Positions 15,422 to 24,955 are shown, counted from the first letter of the stretch. The stretch: 64,000 bases of DNA from Pseudobdellovibrionaceae bacterium (GCA_020635075.1 JACKAM010000001.1:1488001-1552000), one strand, 5' to 3'. The notes: a model not told the origin generated them from the sequence alone. Numbers and translations: made by a program.

Positions 15422-18112
15422 CTAGCGACAATTGTCGAGAGTCTCTCGGATGGCCTTTTCCCACTCCCATTTCTTAAAGGTATCGGTCTCGCGCAAATAC
15501 TGACCCATCTGCTGGGCCAAATGAGCCCGCCGAGACTGAATCACCGACAGTTCACACTTGCCCCAAAGCATATCAAAGGAACTAAAAAAGGCACTCATTA
15601 AATCCCCGCGGACGGAGGAGTAATCAAACTCAGGCTTTAATCGGTGCATATAAGTCAAAAAATCCAGGGCGAGAGCACCGTAGACATGACCATACCTGGG
15701 GTCCAGGTAGCGGCCTTCACGACGACTAAAGCGATCCCCACCAATGCAAAAAGCCACCGAACTGGCTCCTTTGTAAAAGGTGTCGGAATCACAGGAAGAC
15801 TGGAGACGACCCAGTTCAGTGATTTGTTCGAGGGTCACAAAGTCCTGACGAGACCATCCTTCTTTAACTGCTCGTTTCACCAGATCTTTGAGGTACCTGT
15901 CATTGTAGAAGTCCTTGTCACCACCGGTGCGGTTCTTTTCGCGAGTGGAGAACTCGGAAGCCCCCGCCATGGTGTCGGCCATCTCACGGAGTCTTTCGAT
16001 CGGTAGACGATCCTGAAGGACCGACTCAAAAAGTTCGGTGCCCACCCTCTCCATGCCAATGGCCTGGGAGTGAGCGAGAATGGCGCGAGCAAGATCCTTA
16101 TACTCAGCCGTCAGGCTATGCGCGAAGGCCACAGCATCGCGGTTTTGCACAAAAGATCTCTTAAGATCTTGAATCAATCTTTCAGTACTCTTTTGAAAAG
16201 GGTCGACTGAGTTATTGAGGCCAGCCAGGACCCAATTGATCTGCTGTTCATCAGCTTCACCGGTTTTAAGCCACTGCAGAACCATTCCCACCAAAGCGCC
16301 ACGTTGACTGACTAACAAAGGATAGGCTTGAAATTGGTGCTGGAGATTTCGAAAACGATCTCCCCATTGTCTGAGTTCAGATAGACTGGGACGCTTCTGC
16401 AGAATTTGATTGTGAGTTTCCCGCTCCCACTCAGGATAATCTAGAGCCCGGGCCACATTGAGAGTGTTCAGGGCCTCAGCTTTATACTCAACTGACATCT
16501 GCTCGGCAAAAACCAGTTCTTCTTCATGGCTTCGGGGCTCACGAGCCAAAGCCCACAGGGCAGACTCTACAGACTGCGGAAAGACGTCTACAACTCGCTC
16601 CAAGGCCATGAGGATACGGGTAATATGAACGGGGGAGACGTTTTCGCCCGTGTAGGCCCATGACAAGCCCATGTGGTAAACAGTCTCGCTAAGAGCGCTC
16701 TGCAGGCCGGATACCTTGGTTAATTCAGCCCGCAAGTACTCCAGGTTTAGAGCCACATCCTGAATGACGGGAACTCTGCCACTAGGATCCAGTTCGCCCT
16801 GGATGTGCAGACCCGAGCGCATGACCTTGAGGGCGTACTCGGTCAACACCTCATTCCAGCCGGCATAATCGGCATAACGGGAAGGGACAACAAAGGCCAA
16901 GGCAGTGGCAAGCACTTCTTTAAGGCGGCCGTTCTCCCGCACCACCTGATCCAAATCTTGAGCCAAGGCCCGACAGGGAGTAAGAGCCTCATCGACCGAA
17001 GGTACCACCCGATCGCGGCGGGCCGTGGAATCATCCAGGCGACTCAAAGTCTCCACCCGCTCTTGAAAGCAGTGACTGGCCGATGAATTCTCGAAGGCCA
17101 CCAAGCCTTGGTAAGCAACGCTCTCAAGAGCAAAATTCATTTGCTCCGGCTGGTTCTCTAAAGACGAAATGCGGAACTTGGCCACCCACTTGTACGAGCC
17201 CGAATCGCTCGTGTTGACCACTGAACCATACTGAACACGCGGCGCCCGCCGGTGCCACTCAAGGGCAAAGTTGCCACTGGCGCCACGTACCAGCTCCACT
17301 AACATTTCTGTGGGAGCCACTAATTGAGGATACTCGGAGTTCATCCACAGGGAGTTGTGCCAGCCAATCATGCGCACACTTTCAATCCCCGGTTCTGTAG
17401 CCAGGCGAAAATACTTTTCTGCTTCTTCACGGCTTAAACCCAGTTGGCCAGCAATCATCGGCAAGGACTCCTGAAGGGCCATCTGCAGGTCATGAAGTGG
17501 TTCAAAAAAGCGATGTCCTTTAAGTTCAGCAAACTCAGAGCCGCGATACTCTTTAAGGCTCACGCGACCAATGCTGCTTTTCGCCTGGGTGCCCGGCTGC
17601 CAGTAGCTATCGACATTCATCGTACGTGCGATCACTGATTCGTAGACTTTTTGGCCAAAGAGAAACACCTGGCAATTGGAACCATTACGTTTGGCTTCTG
17701 CTTGAACCGTGTAGCTGTCGCCATTGACCGTAACCGTGTATTCAAACTTGGATTGGGACTCTCCCGAGTATCCCGTCGTTCTTCCCAAAAAGGCCATCTC
17801 GCCTTGAGGCCCCTTCACCACCATGGACAATGAATTCTTATGTAACAACGCGGCCGGATCAATTCCCATATCATGAATGTCGCTACCCGAACGGCCATTG
17901 AAGGCCTGAGTGGCATCGCAACTTTTGAGGACTTGCAGCTTCCAGTTTTCGAATGTCTGACGATCTTCGGGAGTAAGTTTGGCCAAAGCCTCTTCAGGAG
18001 TTTTTGGACCTTGGGGGCCGCCGCCTCCGCCGCCTGATTTTCCGCCGCCTCCACAGCCCAAAACCACAACGGACAATACGAGAGCCAAACACCAATTGAC
18101 AAGTGTCGTCAT
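15422..18112 (-). CDS. Large lipoprotein of unknown function
   Basis: 896 aa from the ATG at 18112, chosen because ggaggggg lies 5 bases upstream and it opens a lipoprotein signal (MTTLVNWCLALVLSVVVLGC). A Gly-rich linker (CGGGGKSGGGGGG) follows the lipidated Cys, then a long, mostly helical domain with no recognised motif. Cysteines recur in the last 200 residues (QSSCDSD, VAFCIGG, GKCELS, LDNCR end). Downstream of the TIGR02147-type regulator in the same direction, gap 71 bases; that regulator family is often encoded next to large exported proteins. Envelope location is inferred. Confidence 0.75.
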   Translation of the reverse strand: MTTLVNWCLALVLSVVVLGCGGGGKSGGGGGGPQGPKTPEEALAKLTPEDRQTFENWKLQVLKSCDATQAFNGRSGSDIHDMGIDPAALLHKNSLSMVVKGPQGEMAFLGRTTGYSGESQSKFEYTVTVNGDSYTVQAEAKRNGSNCQVFLFGQKVYESVIARTMNVDSYWQPGTQAKSSIGRVSLKEYRGSEFAELKGHRFFEPLHDLQMALQESLPMIAGQLGLSREEAEKYFRLATEPGIESVRMIGWHNSLWMNSEYPQLVAPTEMLVELVRGASGNFALEWHRRAPRVQYGSVVNTSDSGSYKWVAKFRISSLENQPEQMNFALESVAYQGLVAFENSSASHCFQERVETLSRLDDSTARRDRVVPSVDEALTPCRALAQDLDQVVRENGRLKEVLATALAFVVPSRYADYAGWNEVLTEYALKVMRSGLHIQGELDPSGRVPVIQDVALNLEYLRAELTKVSGLQSALSETVYHMGLSWAYTGENVSPVHITRILMALERVVDVFPQSVESALWALAREPRSHEEELVFAEQMSVEYKAEALNTLNVARALDYPEWERETHNQILQKRPSLSELRQWGDRFRNLQHQFQAYPLLVSQRGALVGMVLQWLKTGEADEQQINWVLAGLNNSVDPFQKSTERLIQDLKRSFVQNRDAVAFAHSLTAEYKDLARAILAHSQAIGMERVGTELFESVLQDRLPIERLREMADTMAGASEFSTREKNRTGGDKDFYNDRYLKDLVKRAVKEGWSRQDFVTLEQITELGRLQSSCDSDTFYKGASSVAFCIGGDRFSRREGRYLDPRYGHVYGALALDFLTYMHRLKPEFDYSSVRGDLMSAFFSSFDMLWGKCELSVIQSRRAHLAQQMGQYLRETDTFKKWEWEKAIRETLDNCR

Positions 18113-18183
18113 AAATCCCCCTCCGGTTGAGCTGTGTTGGCTAGCACGGTTGGGGGTGGGTTTCCAGGTTAATCTGGTTAAAT

Positions 18184-19002
18184 CTAGCTCCATGGGTAGA
18201 GGTCGAAATTTATTTGGTAGGCCTTTTGGTTTTTGGACTGAGAGACAATCCCTTCCACTTTCTTCAAGAAATACTGGAACTCTTTTTGAATGGATTCCTC
18301 GGCCTGATCATCAGCAGAAAAGGTCACAGACAGGGTGTAGGATTCGTTCCAGGGCCGGCGCATGATCTGAAAAAGGCTCATCGCCCGCATCAAGTAATGG
18401 TTGAGCTTGGTCAATGGATGCTCACGCTTTAGATGAATACCGGGCATTTGATTGACCCAACCCTTTTCTCTGTCCTTTTGCAGAACACCCAACTCTTCCA
18501 ATCTCTCGATCAGCTCTTTAGTGAGTTCGGGGGCCAAACCCATGCTCTTTGACAGGCGAGTGGTGGTGGGCGGACTCTCCCCATCTTCCAGGGTGGCTCC
18601 GATGTGAAGAACTTGAAGTAGTGGATTCAAATAGTAATCCTCAAGCCCTTCCGCCGAGGAAAAAGACTTACTCAGGTGAGAGCTGCTCAACAAAAACTGC
18701 TTCTGCATCTGTTGGACTTTGCGCCTCAAGAAGTCCTTGCGATCAGCCAATCCGGTTCTCTGCAGTTCGACCAAAAGTTCTAAATAGTGGGCCTCGTCTT
18801 CGCTCAGACCCAGGCTCGAAGCCAACAGGAAGACCTGGTCGCTGCTCAGGTCGGCTTCGCCATTGAGGACCTTGGAGAAGTAGGATTTTTGGATGCCCAC
18901 CTGTTGGGCCAATGCTTGAAAGGTCACCGGCTGGCCGCGGGACCGTTGCTCACGCACCCAAGCCCTTAAAAATTCTCGGTAATTATCGAATTCAAAGATC
19001 AT
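18184..19002 (-). CDS. TIGR02147-family (DUF4423-like) HTH regulator
   Basis: 272 aa from the ATG at 19002. The family N-terminus is plain: MIFEFDNYREFLRAWVREQR, then a Cro/C1-like HTH (FQALAQQVGIQKSYFSKVLN, about 28-47) with LSSDQVFLLASSLGLSEDEA after it. The C-terminal 150 residues include a winged-helix-like part and a LSVTFSADDQAEESIQKEF segment usual in the family. TIGR02147 proteins are known mainly from Bdellovibrio-like bacteria and Fibrobacter. It is divergent from three secreted-protein genes and upstream of the large lipoprotein gene, so it probably regulates one or both. Confidence 0.88.
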   Translation of the reverse strand: MIFEFDNYREFLRAWVREQRSRGQPVTFQALAQQVGIQKSYFSKVLNGEADLSSDQVFLLASSLGLSEDEAHYLELLVELQRTGLADRKDFLRRKVQQMQKQFLLSSSHLSKSFSSAEGLEDYYLNPLLQVLHIGATLEDGESPPTTTRLSKSMGLAPELTKELIERLEELGVLQKDREKGWVNQMPGIHLKREHPLTKLNHYLMRAMSLFQIMRRPWNESYTLSVTFSADDQAEESIQKEFQYFLKKVEGIVSQSKNQKAYQINFDLYPWS

Positions 19003-19014
19003 CAAAGAGCCTTC

Positions 19015-19054
19015 AAAAGTTTCTTAATAATAAACTTTTTTGGGAAAATTTTCC
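19015..19054. promoter_or_regulatory. AT-rich inverted repeats, possible operator
   Basis: Two adjacent dyads lie between divergent genes: aaaagttt (19015-19022) with aaactttt (19032-19039), and the perfect palindrome ggaaaattttcc (19043-19054). They sit just before the plus-strand -35 hexamer and over the likely start region of the regulator gene. Binding by the TIGR02147 protein is a guess from position. Confidence 0.4.
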
Positions 19055-19064
19055 AATAAATTTA

Positions 19065-19093
19065 TTTACAGTGAACGCCAATTTGGATATTAA
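19065..19093 (+). promoter_or_regulatory. Sigma-70-type promoter of the secreted-protein operon
   Basis: TTTACA (19065-19070), a 17-base spacer and TATTAA (19088-19093), close to the consensus. It would start RNA about 40 bases before the ATG at 19140, which has an aaggag site. Confidence 0.6.
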
Positions 19094-19139
19094 TGCGATA
19101 CGTCAATTTAAGTCTGGAACGTAGCGCAAGGAGCGTCCG

Positions 19140-20258
19140 ATGAAAAACCTGAGTCTGGCCCTGTTACTGGTGATGACCACCCTGATTCCATCGCTGAGTC
19201 AGGCAGAAAACATGGCCTATCTGTTTAAAACCAAGGGTAAGGAAAAGGCGATTAAGGATCAGACTTACCTCCCCGGCAATTGGACAGGTTCAGGCGGTAA
19301 CGGTTACGCCCTTGCCTTCAGCCATTTGGCCTATCGCCTCCATCGGGAAATGTTAATGGAGCCTTACGAAGAGCGCCAAATCCAGGTCCGTGACCGCATC
19401 AACCCGGGAAGCTTTTTGCAGGCGGTGGATCGCACCAAAGTGGTGATGGTCCAGGAGCCCGTCTATGACCGCCACGGTGATGAGGTCACGGCTGTTTACA
19501 TGCTTCCTGATGAAGTCAAACGGGCTCTGATTGAAAAGGGATTTCCACCTGACCGAGCCACTGAACTGGTCCGCACCGATTTCGAGTTCGGCATGATCAA
19601 AGTGAATGAAGCTCGCTTTCGAGGTGAATTGGAAAATGTTCGCATTGCCCTTGGAACCATCTACCACGAGTACTTGCGAGTGATGGGCATTGGCGAAAAC
19701 CATTACAATGTCTCAGGTCGTACTTACGATGCGACTTTTATGAACAACCTGGTTCGCCAATTGGATATCAGCTCGGCTTCTCTATTTGACCAGGTCGAGC
19801 GCACCACCCGAGTGGAAGACTTCTTGCCCACTCATATCTTTGATGCCATCGAAACTGAAAAGACCCGTCTCAAGGGCGAGCTTTCCGAAGACGAAAGTGA
19901 CCTCAAGGCCACATTGGCTGAACGTCGACCCATGGTGGATGAGGCCCGCAAAGCCTTTTCCGAAATGGGCAACGCCTATGCCGACATGGTGGGCTCGATG
20001 GGGATTGTCCCCATGCCCTTTCCCTCCAATCAGGAAAGAGCTCTTCGTGGCGTCTTCAAGGGTGCTGAGAAAGGTATGGGACTTCAGGAGAAGATGAAGT
20101 GGATTGAAGTTCTTAACCTGCGAATTGATTTTTTGACTGCCAACTTGGAACGCAACTACGAATTCTATTTGTCGCTGAACAAGAAGCGCCAGGAGATCTT
20201 TCTGCGCGCCATTGATGAAGAAGCCGAGCGCTGGTTCCAAGACAGGAAGCGCCCGTGA
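19140..20258 (+). CDS. Secreted protein of unknown function
   Basis: 372 aa. Signal peptide MKNLSLALLLVMTTLIPSLS, cleavage near QAEN. The mature protein is hydrophilic and mainly helical; its second half (about 215-370) is rich in Glu, Lys, Arg and Met with heptad-like spacing. A short segment IYHEYLRVMGIGENHY recalls extracellular proteins with His/Glu pairs but is not a proper HExxH. No family recognised. First of three plus-strand secreted-protein genes; its stop overlaps the next start (TGATG). Confidence 0.7.
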   Translation: MKNLSLALLLVMTTLIPSLSQAENMAYLFKTKGKEKAIKDQTYLPGNWTGSGGNGYALAFSHLAYRLHREMLMEPYEERQIQVRDRINPGSFLQAVDRTKVVMVQEPVYDRHGDEVTAVYMLPDEVKRALIEKGFPPDRATELVRTDFEFGMIKVNEARFRGELENVRIALGTIYHEYLRVMGIGENHYNVSGRTYDATFMNNLVRQLDISSASLFDQVERTTRVEDFLPTHIFDAIETEKTRLKGELSEDESDLKATLAERRPMVDEARKAFSEMGNAYADMVGSMGIVPMPFPSNQERALRGVFKGAEKGMGLQEKMKWIEVLNLRIDFLTANLERNYEFYLSLNKKRQEIFLRAIDEEAERWFQDRKRP

Positions 20259-21118
20259 TGAGAACTCTTGCAGCCCTTTCTTTCATTCTCACCAGTTTGC
20301 TTTTGCCCCATCAGGCATGGGGCTTTGGCATCGCTGCTGTGGTGAAATTTGACCTCTCCGAAGGATGGATTCGGGTGGAGCCTCACTTGATGAACATCGG
20401 AGTGGGAACGGGAGCATCGGCGAGAAACAGATGCATCGGCCTCTGCATTAACTTCAGCGATCCCTTTGGCAGCAAACAACGGGCCTCTGAACAAGACAGT
20501 GCCAGCAATTCCTACTTTTTTCTCCTCGGGGATCCGGATGATCTCTATTTGGCCCTTTTTAGTTTCTCTTGCGCCAAGGGCAGGTGGCTCGTGAGTGCCC
20601 ACACCGCTCTGGAAAAGATCCGCTTTGTGCGTGGGGAAATCAAAATGCAAGGGCATTTGGCCACTAACCGCGGCATTGTCGCCCCGGTGATGGCTTCTTC
20701 CTATCCCTGGTTTATGGAGAACCTGCGCAGCTACAATGATTATCTGCAAAAGGTCACTCCTCGTCAGGGCTTCCCGGCTGAAAAACCCGAGGACTACGTC
20801 AACGAGATCTGCACCGATGAGTTCAAACAAAAGATGGCCGCCCACCGCCTGCCAACTCTTGCCCCTCGGGCTGGTGAGAACGGTATCTTTCAACAGGAGT
20901 ATCGAAACAACGTGATCCGTATTGAATGGGATGCGGCAAATTACTTGGATAAGGTCGAACGCCGATCCTTGGAAATCCTCAATCGGGTTCATGAAGTGAC
21001 AGGCGGATCCCCAGAGGGGGCGGCCCTTCCTTACATAAAACCTCAATCACCAAAGAGACCTTCCCGGAGTCGAGACAACTCCTGGGATTGGGAACGCTCA
21101 TCCGGGGGTGACCGATGA
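20258..21118 (+). CDS. Secreted protein of unknown function
   Basis: 286 aa from the ATG at 20258; an in-frame GTG just before it is less likely given the TGATG coupling. Signal peptide MRTLAALSFILTSLLLPHQA, then a domain that begins FGIAAVVKFDLSEGWIRVE. Cysteines: RNRCIGLC, FSCAKG, EICTDE. The tail is Pro/Ser/Arg-rich (KPQSPKRPSRSRD). I cannot assign a family. Second in the three-gene operon. Confidence 0.65.
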   Translation: MRTLAALSFILTSLLLPHQAWGFGIAAVVKFDLSEGWIRVEPHLMNIGVGTGASARNRCIGLCINFSDPFGSKQRASEQDSASNSYFFLLGDPDDLYLALFSFSCAKGRWLVSAHTALEKIRFVRGEIKMQGHLATNRGIVAPVMASSYPWFMENLRSYNDYLQKVTPRQGFPAEKPEDYVNEICTDEFKQKMAAHRLPTLAPRAGENGIFQQEYRNNVIRIEWDAANYLDKVERRSLEILNRVHEVTGGSPEGAALPYIKPQSPKRPSRSRDNSWDWERSSGGDR

Positions 21119-21141
21119 TGCTGCGAACGCGGGAGTAAAAA

Positions 21142-21834
21142 ATGAAAACAAGTCAAATCCTTATGTTAGGCTTAGCGGCGCTAAGCTTGGTGGCCCACTC
21201 TGCTCAAGGCTCCAGTCTTCAGCAGGAATTCAACATGACTGAGGGTGGTGATTACTACCTGAAAAAGGAAGGGCACCAAAGTGGCCTATTTGCCCCCAGC
21301 TCCTATCACCAGGTGCGCTTCGATCCGGTGATGAATCAATGTCTGCACTTTTTCAGTCGGTCAGAAGAACTGGATGAGTTCTCCCACCAGCCTGATGTGA
21401 TCCCCTCTAAGAATTGCCGCTCCTATTTTGTGGCCACGGCAGTGAGATCTCTGGTCGGATCCTGCGCTCGACGGGTGAGCGACGGTGACAGCTGGAGTGC
21501 CCGGGGCGTGCTGCGCGAAGGGGCACGTTGGCACTACCTTCTCACCGCCGATTGCCAGTGCCTTTACTACCGCAAGTGGCGGCAATCCGGTGTGGCAGCG
21601 GAAGGCGGCCGTTACTACAAAGGGGCCAACTACCGCCAGTGCCTACCTGCTTTTGATGTTGAAACCCAAAGACTGATTATTGCTCTCATCCAATCCGGTG
21701 AATGGCGAAACTCCGCCAAAACTTATGATTCGGTCGAACCCCAACACTGGGTTACCCAGGTCAGCGAATCCCTGGGACTTTCTCCCCCTCAGTCCCATGA
21801 TCCGGATGACGACACCAATGCCCACGGTCGGTAA
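21142..21834 (+). CDS. Secreted cysteine-rich protein of unknown function
   Basis: 230 aa. Signal peptide ending near SLVAHSAQG. The mature part has seven cysteines in the middle (MNQCLHF, SKNCRS, GSCARR, ADCQCLYYR, YRQCLP), suggesting a disulfide-stabilised fold, and a polar tail rich in Asp. Third gene of the operon, ended by a strong terminator. No family recognised; all three genes share an export signal and probably a common envelope role. Confidence 0.65.
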   Translation: MKTSQILMLGLAALSLVAHSAQGSSLQQEFNMTEGGDYYLKKEGHQSGLFAPSSYHQVRFDPVMNQCLHFFSRSEELDEFSHQPDVIPSKNCRSYFVATAVRSLVGSCARRVSDGDSWSARGVLREGARWHYLLTADCQCLYYRKWRQSGVAAEGGRYYKGANYRQCLPAFDVETQRLIIALIQSGEWRNSAKTYDSVEPQHWVTQVSESLGLSPPQSHDPDDDTNAHGR

Positions 21835-21872
21835 AGGCCTCTCGGTCAGCGAGAGGCCTTGCCGGCCTTTTT
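21834..21872 (+). terminator. Intrinsic terminator of the secreted-protein operon
   Basis: Perfect 11-bp stem aaggcctctcg / cgagaggcctt with a 5-base loop, starting within the stop codon at 21834, followed by gccggccttttt. Confidence 0.8.
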
Positions 21873-21892
21873 CCCTTTGGTACCAAAGGGAA
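21871..21892. repeat. TTTGGTACCAAA-centred palindrome between convergent genes
   Basis: Perfect 22-bp palindrome with arms ttccctttggt / accaaagggaa, placed between the stop at 21834 (plus) and the stop at 21894 (minus). Shares its 12-base core with the palindrome at 14687-14704. Probably helps terminate the minus-strand transcript. Confidence 0.55.
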
Positions 21893-21893
21893 C

Positions 21894-22241
21894 CTAAACA
21901 ACTCCAAAGCTGCGGAGGATTTTGACAAAGCCGAAGTAAGCGCCACCCATGACGGCACAGGAGAGTGTCAGTGACAGCCAGAAATTGAGCCCGGACTTTA
22001 GTAGAAGTGGCAAAACCAGGAAAAACAAAAAGCTGGGCGCAACCACCCAAAAAATCGAATAGGACAGTTCGCTCACCTGCTCCACACTTTTGGTGTCCCA
22101 ATAGAGCCAAACCATAGCAAGAATCGAGGTCACGGGCAGTGAAGCCAACAGTGCGCCTGCCAGGGTCCACCGCTTCGCTGCCTCGGCAATCACCACTACC
22201 AGGACCGATGTCACGAGAATTTTGACTGCATATTGAATCAT
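21894..22241 (-). CDS. DUF3147 family membrane protein
   Basis: 115 aa from the ATG at 22241 (gggggaag 4 bases upstream). Four TM helices fill the protein. The family pattern is visible: KILVTSVLVVVIAEAAKRW, then GALLASLPVTSILAMVWLYWD and a pore-like APSFLFFLVLPLLLK segment. Inner membrane, function unknown. Alone, divergent from the next gene. Confidence 0.8.
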   Translation of the reverse strand: MIQYAVKILVTSVLVVVIAEAAKRWTLAGALLASLPVTSILAMVWLYWDTKSVEQVSELSYSIFWVVAPSFLFFLVLPLLLKSGLNFWLSLTLSCAVMGGAYFGFVKILRSFGVV

Positions 22242-22377
22242 GACTTCCCCCTGTCGTCTAGACTCAGGTACAGCCACAGAGAAGTCAACTGGAGAGCCCA
22301 TCCACCCAAGCAGCCAGAATTCCAGTCAATTTTCGATAGGCCTTGAGGTTTTGCCCGGTGGATTCTATCTTGAATAT

Positions 22378-23067
22378 ATGACCATCGACTTCAACTATAA
22401 ATTTGAGTTCGCGGATATGTTCCCTCTCGAATTTCATGTGTGTCTGGATGCCGAAACCGGCCGTCTCAACCTTCCCAGTGACCTGGAAAACGAAGAATGG
22501 ACGGACCTGGATTTCAATAAGTGCGACCATTGCCCATTAAACTCCAATGACCATCCCAGCTGCCCGGCAGCGGTGGGCCTGGGCCACATGGTGCAATCTT
22601 TCCAGGATATGAAGTCTTTTTGGGAAACCAAGATCACCGTCACCACCAAAGAGAGAGTCTACTTAAAAGAAACCGACGTGCAGACGGGTCTTTTCAGCTT
22701 ATTTGGTCTCATCATGGCCTCCAGTGGTTGTCCCCACATGGATTTTCTGCGCCCCATGGCCCGTTTCCATTTGCCCTTTTCCACAGTTAATGAAACGGTG
22801 ATGCGGGTGACTTCCATGTATCTTTTGAAGCAATACTACGATGCCAAAAAGGGCATCTCCCCCGATATGGAACTTAAAAATTTGGATGAGCTGTATAAAA
22901 ACGTCACCAAGGTGAACCACAGCATTCTTGAGAGGATCCGTCAGGTGGGGCACGGCGATTCCAAATCGAACGCCGTGCTGATACTCGATTCTTTTGCTTT
23001 TCTCCTCACCAACGAGCTGTCCAATGATCTTTCCAGCCTCAAAGAGATCTTCGACAGCCCACTTTAA
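22378..23067 (+). CDS. Conserved-looking cytosolic protein with CxxC and CPA cysteines
   Basis: 229 aa from the ATG at 22378; a longer frame starting at 22240 would overlap the divergent gene's start and adds a low-complexity stretch, so I reject it. The N-terminal half looks like a beta-rich domain (MTIDFNYKFEFADMFPLEFH) with LDFNKCDHCPLN and HPSCPAAVGLG, a likely metal-binding cysteine set, followed by a helical second half. I recognise no named family with certainty. No export signal. Confidence 0.6.
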   Translation: MTIDFNYKFEFADMFPLEFHVCLDAETGRLNLPSDLENEEWTDLDFNKCDHCPLNSNDHPSCPAAVGLGHMVQSFQDMKSFWETKITVTTKERVYLKETDVQTGLFSLFGLIMASSGCPHMDFLRPMARFHLPFSTVNETVMRVTSMYLLKQYYDAKKGISPDMELKNLDELYKNVTKVNHSILERIRQVGHGDSKSNAVLILDSFAFLLTNELSNDLSSLKEIFDSPL

Positions 23068-23081
23068 TCGCTGGCGAGAAA

Positions 23082-24053
23082 TCAATCGCACTCAAGTCCC
23101 GGGCTATAGCTGAAGCTTGAACCATCAATAAAAATCCAGGTGTAGCTGTGATTATTGATGTAGGAATCCTCGCACTCAAAGCCGGTAACGTTGATGACTT
23201 CATACTTCACATATTTTTTTGCTGCCTCAACCATAAGCTTGTCTTGCCAGCCTTCGATTTTGCGACCGGTGTTGAAGTAAGTGAACGTCTGATACTCCCC
23301 GTCGTCGATGGTGTATCTTTCCCAATCTGAATCCCAGGGGATGTGATCAGGATGGCTCCAACGCTTACCTTCGCGAAACTTCTTGGAGATGGCGTCGGTG
23401 CCGTTGACTGTATCAATGCGGGTAACTGCGGCCATTTCCGCATCAGGAGCTGTCTTGGCAAAATAGGCTTCAATCTGCAAATCCTCAACTGGAAAGGGAA
23501 TGCCCTCAAATTCATTGTCATAGCTGGACGTCATTCGCTCATAAAGATCCAGGATCTTTTTGAGGTGATCCAAGGAGTCAACCTGCTTGTAGTCGAGCTG
23601 TCTTTCAAACTCGTCCATCACCATCATCCCTGCTTTTTCCGCCAGGTCCGACAACTTCTGGGAGTCCACCTTTTTGTACTTCAGCGTCTTCTTGTAGCGG
23701 GCATCGGCGGGGTCACGGAGCGACGAGAGCTTTACCGTGATGTCTTCTTTGTCAGAAGTCACTGCTAGATCAAGTTGGTAAAATGTCTCCTTGAGGGACA
23801 GCTTTTCCCCTTTGCGGAACATGAAGAACTGGCCATCGAAATGGCGAACCTGAAGTTTTCCACTCTTGTAGCCAAATACAATCAACCAATCGTCCGGATG
23901 AAAGCGATCGTCATCCATCCAGGCCAGGTATTTTTTGTTTCCTGAATCATCCTCGGTGACGAACACCTTGCGGGCCGACACGTCTGAATAAGCCCAGCCC
24001 GTTTGCGCGCAAAACAACGACAACAGCAGTGACAGCAAAATGCCAAATTTCAT
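23082..24053 (-). CDS. Secreted protein of unknown function
   Basis: 323 aa from the ATG at 24053 (ggggggatcc upstream). Signal peptide MKFGILLSLLLSLFCAQTG, cleavage near GWA. The mature part starts YSDVSARKVFVTEDDSGNKK; the middle is helical and charged, and a Cys pair near the C-terminus (FECEDSY, GLECD end) may form a disulfide. No family recognised. Convergent with the gene ending at 23067. Confidence 0.65.
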   Translation of the reverse strand: MKFGILLSLLLSLFCAQTGWAYSDVSARKVFVTEDDSGNKKYLAWMDDDRFHPDDWLIVFGYKSGKLQVRHFDGQFFMFRKGEKLSLKETFYQLDLAVTSDKEDITVKLSSLRDPADARYKKTLKYKKVDSQKLSDLAEKAGMMVMDEFERQLDYKQVDSLDHLKKILDLYERMTSSYDNEFEGIPFPVEDLQIEAYFAKTAPDAEMAAVTRIDTVNGTDAISKKFREGKRWSHPDHIPWDSDWERYTIDDGEYQTFTYFNTGRKIEGWQDKLMVEAAKKYVKYEVINVTGFECEDSYINNHSYTWIFIDGSSFSYSPGLECD

Positions 24054-24190
24054 CTGGATCCCCCCAAGATTAAATTCAAATTCACGGACCATTTCTATCT
24101 AGATGTGGACCCAAAGGGAGGATAGGAGCCAGGACGGTATTGTAAAATAATCGCTACCCCCATCCCCCCTTTTGCCGTTAGCATGGAAAA

Positions 24191-24949
24191 ATGTGGTGGG
24201 ACGCGCATAGCCATTTAGGCTTTTATTCCGACTCTCAATTGGAGCAGATTTTTGGCCAAGGCCGCCTGCTGGGTCTTTCAACCTGGGTTCAAGGTGGCTA
24301 CGATAGCAAGGACTGGCGGCGCCAGGAAAATCTCAAACAGCAATTCCCCAACCACTTTCGCACCGCCTATGGGCTTCACCCCTGGGCTCTTGCTGAAATG
24401 GATGAGGAAACCCGCGAACAGGAATGGCAGACTTTGAAAACCATGGCCCCGGCGGCTCATCTCATTGGCGAAACAGGGCTGGATTCCTACCGCACGACTG
24501 ATCCCGAGACAATGGCAGTTCAGGAAGAGTTTTTTATTCGTCACCTGGAGCTGGCGACAGATCTTAATAAGCCCGTGGTCCTACACATGGTGCGCGCTCA
24601 CAGCCAGGCCCTTAAGATTCTCGATCAGCACTTTAACGGCAACAAAGGCATTGTTCATGCCTATTCCGGAAGCCCAGATGTGGCCCATCAATACACCCAG
24701 AGAGGTTTTTTAATCTCGATTGGCCCTGGAGTCTTGAAAAAGGGCTACAGACAACTTAAACAGACTGTGGAAAAGCTCGATCCCAAACACATGGTGGTCG
24801 AATCCGATTCTCCCCATGATCCGGAGAATCCCGAGTTGGAAGTGGACTTGGTATTGCGCGTGGCCCGGGAGATTGCCGTCCTTAAGAAGATGGCTCCGGA
24901 ACAAGTGCTCAATCAAAGTCAGAAGAACCTACTCAACTTAGGACTTTAG
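24191..24949 (+). CDS. TatD-family metal-dependent hydrolase
   Basis: 252 aa. TIM-barrel amidohydrolase with the TatD motifs: DAHSHLGF near the start (metal His pair), IGETGLD (Glu ligand), a PVVLHMVRAH stretch, GIVHAYSGS and VVESDSPHD (Asp ligand). Relatives are 3'-5' exonucleases or D-aminoacyl-tRNA hydrolases; which applies here is open. The N-terminal MWWDAHSHL start is abrupt but normal. It precedes tcdA by 6 bases, so the two are probably co-transcribed. Confidence 0.9.
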   Translation: MWWDAHSHLGFYSDSQLEQIFGQGRLLGLSTWVQGGYDSKDWRRQENLKQQFPNHFRTAYGLHPWALAEMDEETREQEWQTLKTMAPAAHLIGETGLDSYRTTDPETMAVQEEFFIRHLELATDLNKPVVLHMVRAHSQALKILDQHFNGNKGIVHAYSGSPDVAHQYTQRGFLISIGPGVLKKGYRQLKQTVEKLDPKHMVVESDSPHDPENPELEVDLVLRVAREIAVLKKMAPEQVLNQSQKNLLNLGL

Positions 24950-24955
24950 GAAGCG

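Noticed and set aside
20165..21046. Long minus-strand open frame opposite the secreted-protein genes
   Set aside because: Plus-strand genes have signal peptides, coupling and a terminator; the antisense frame has none.
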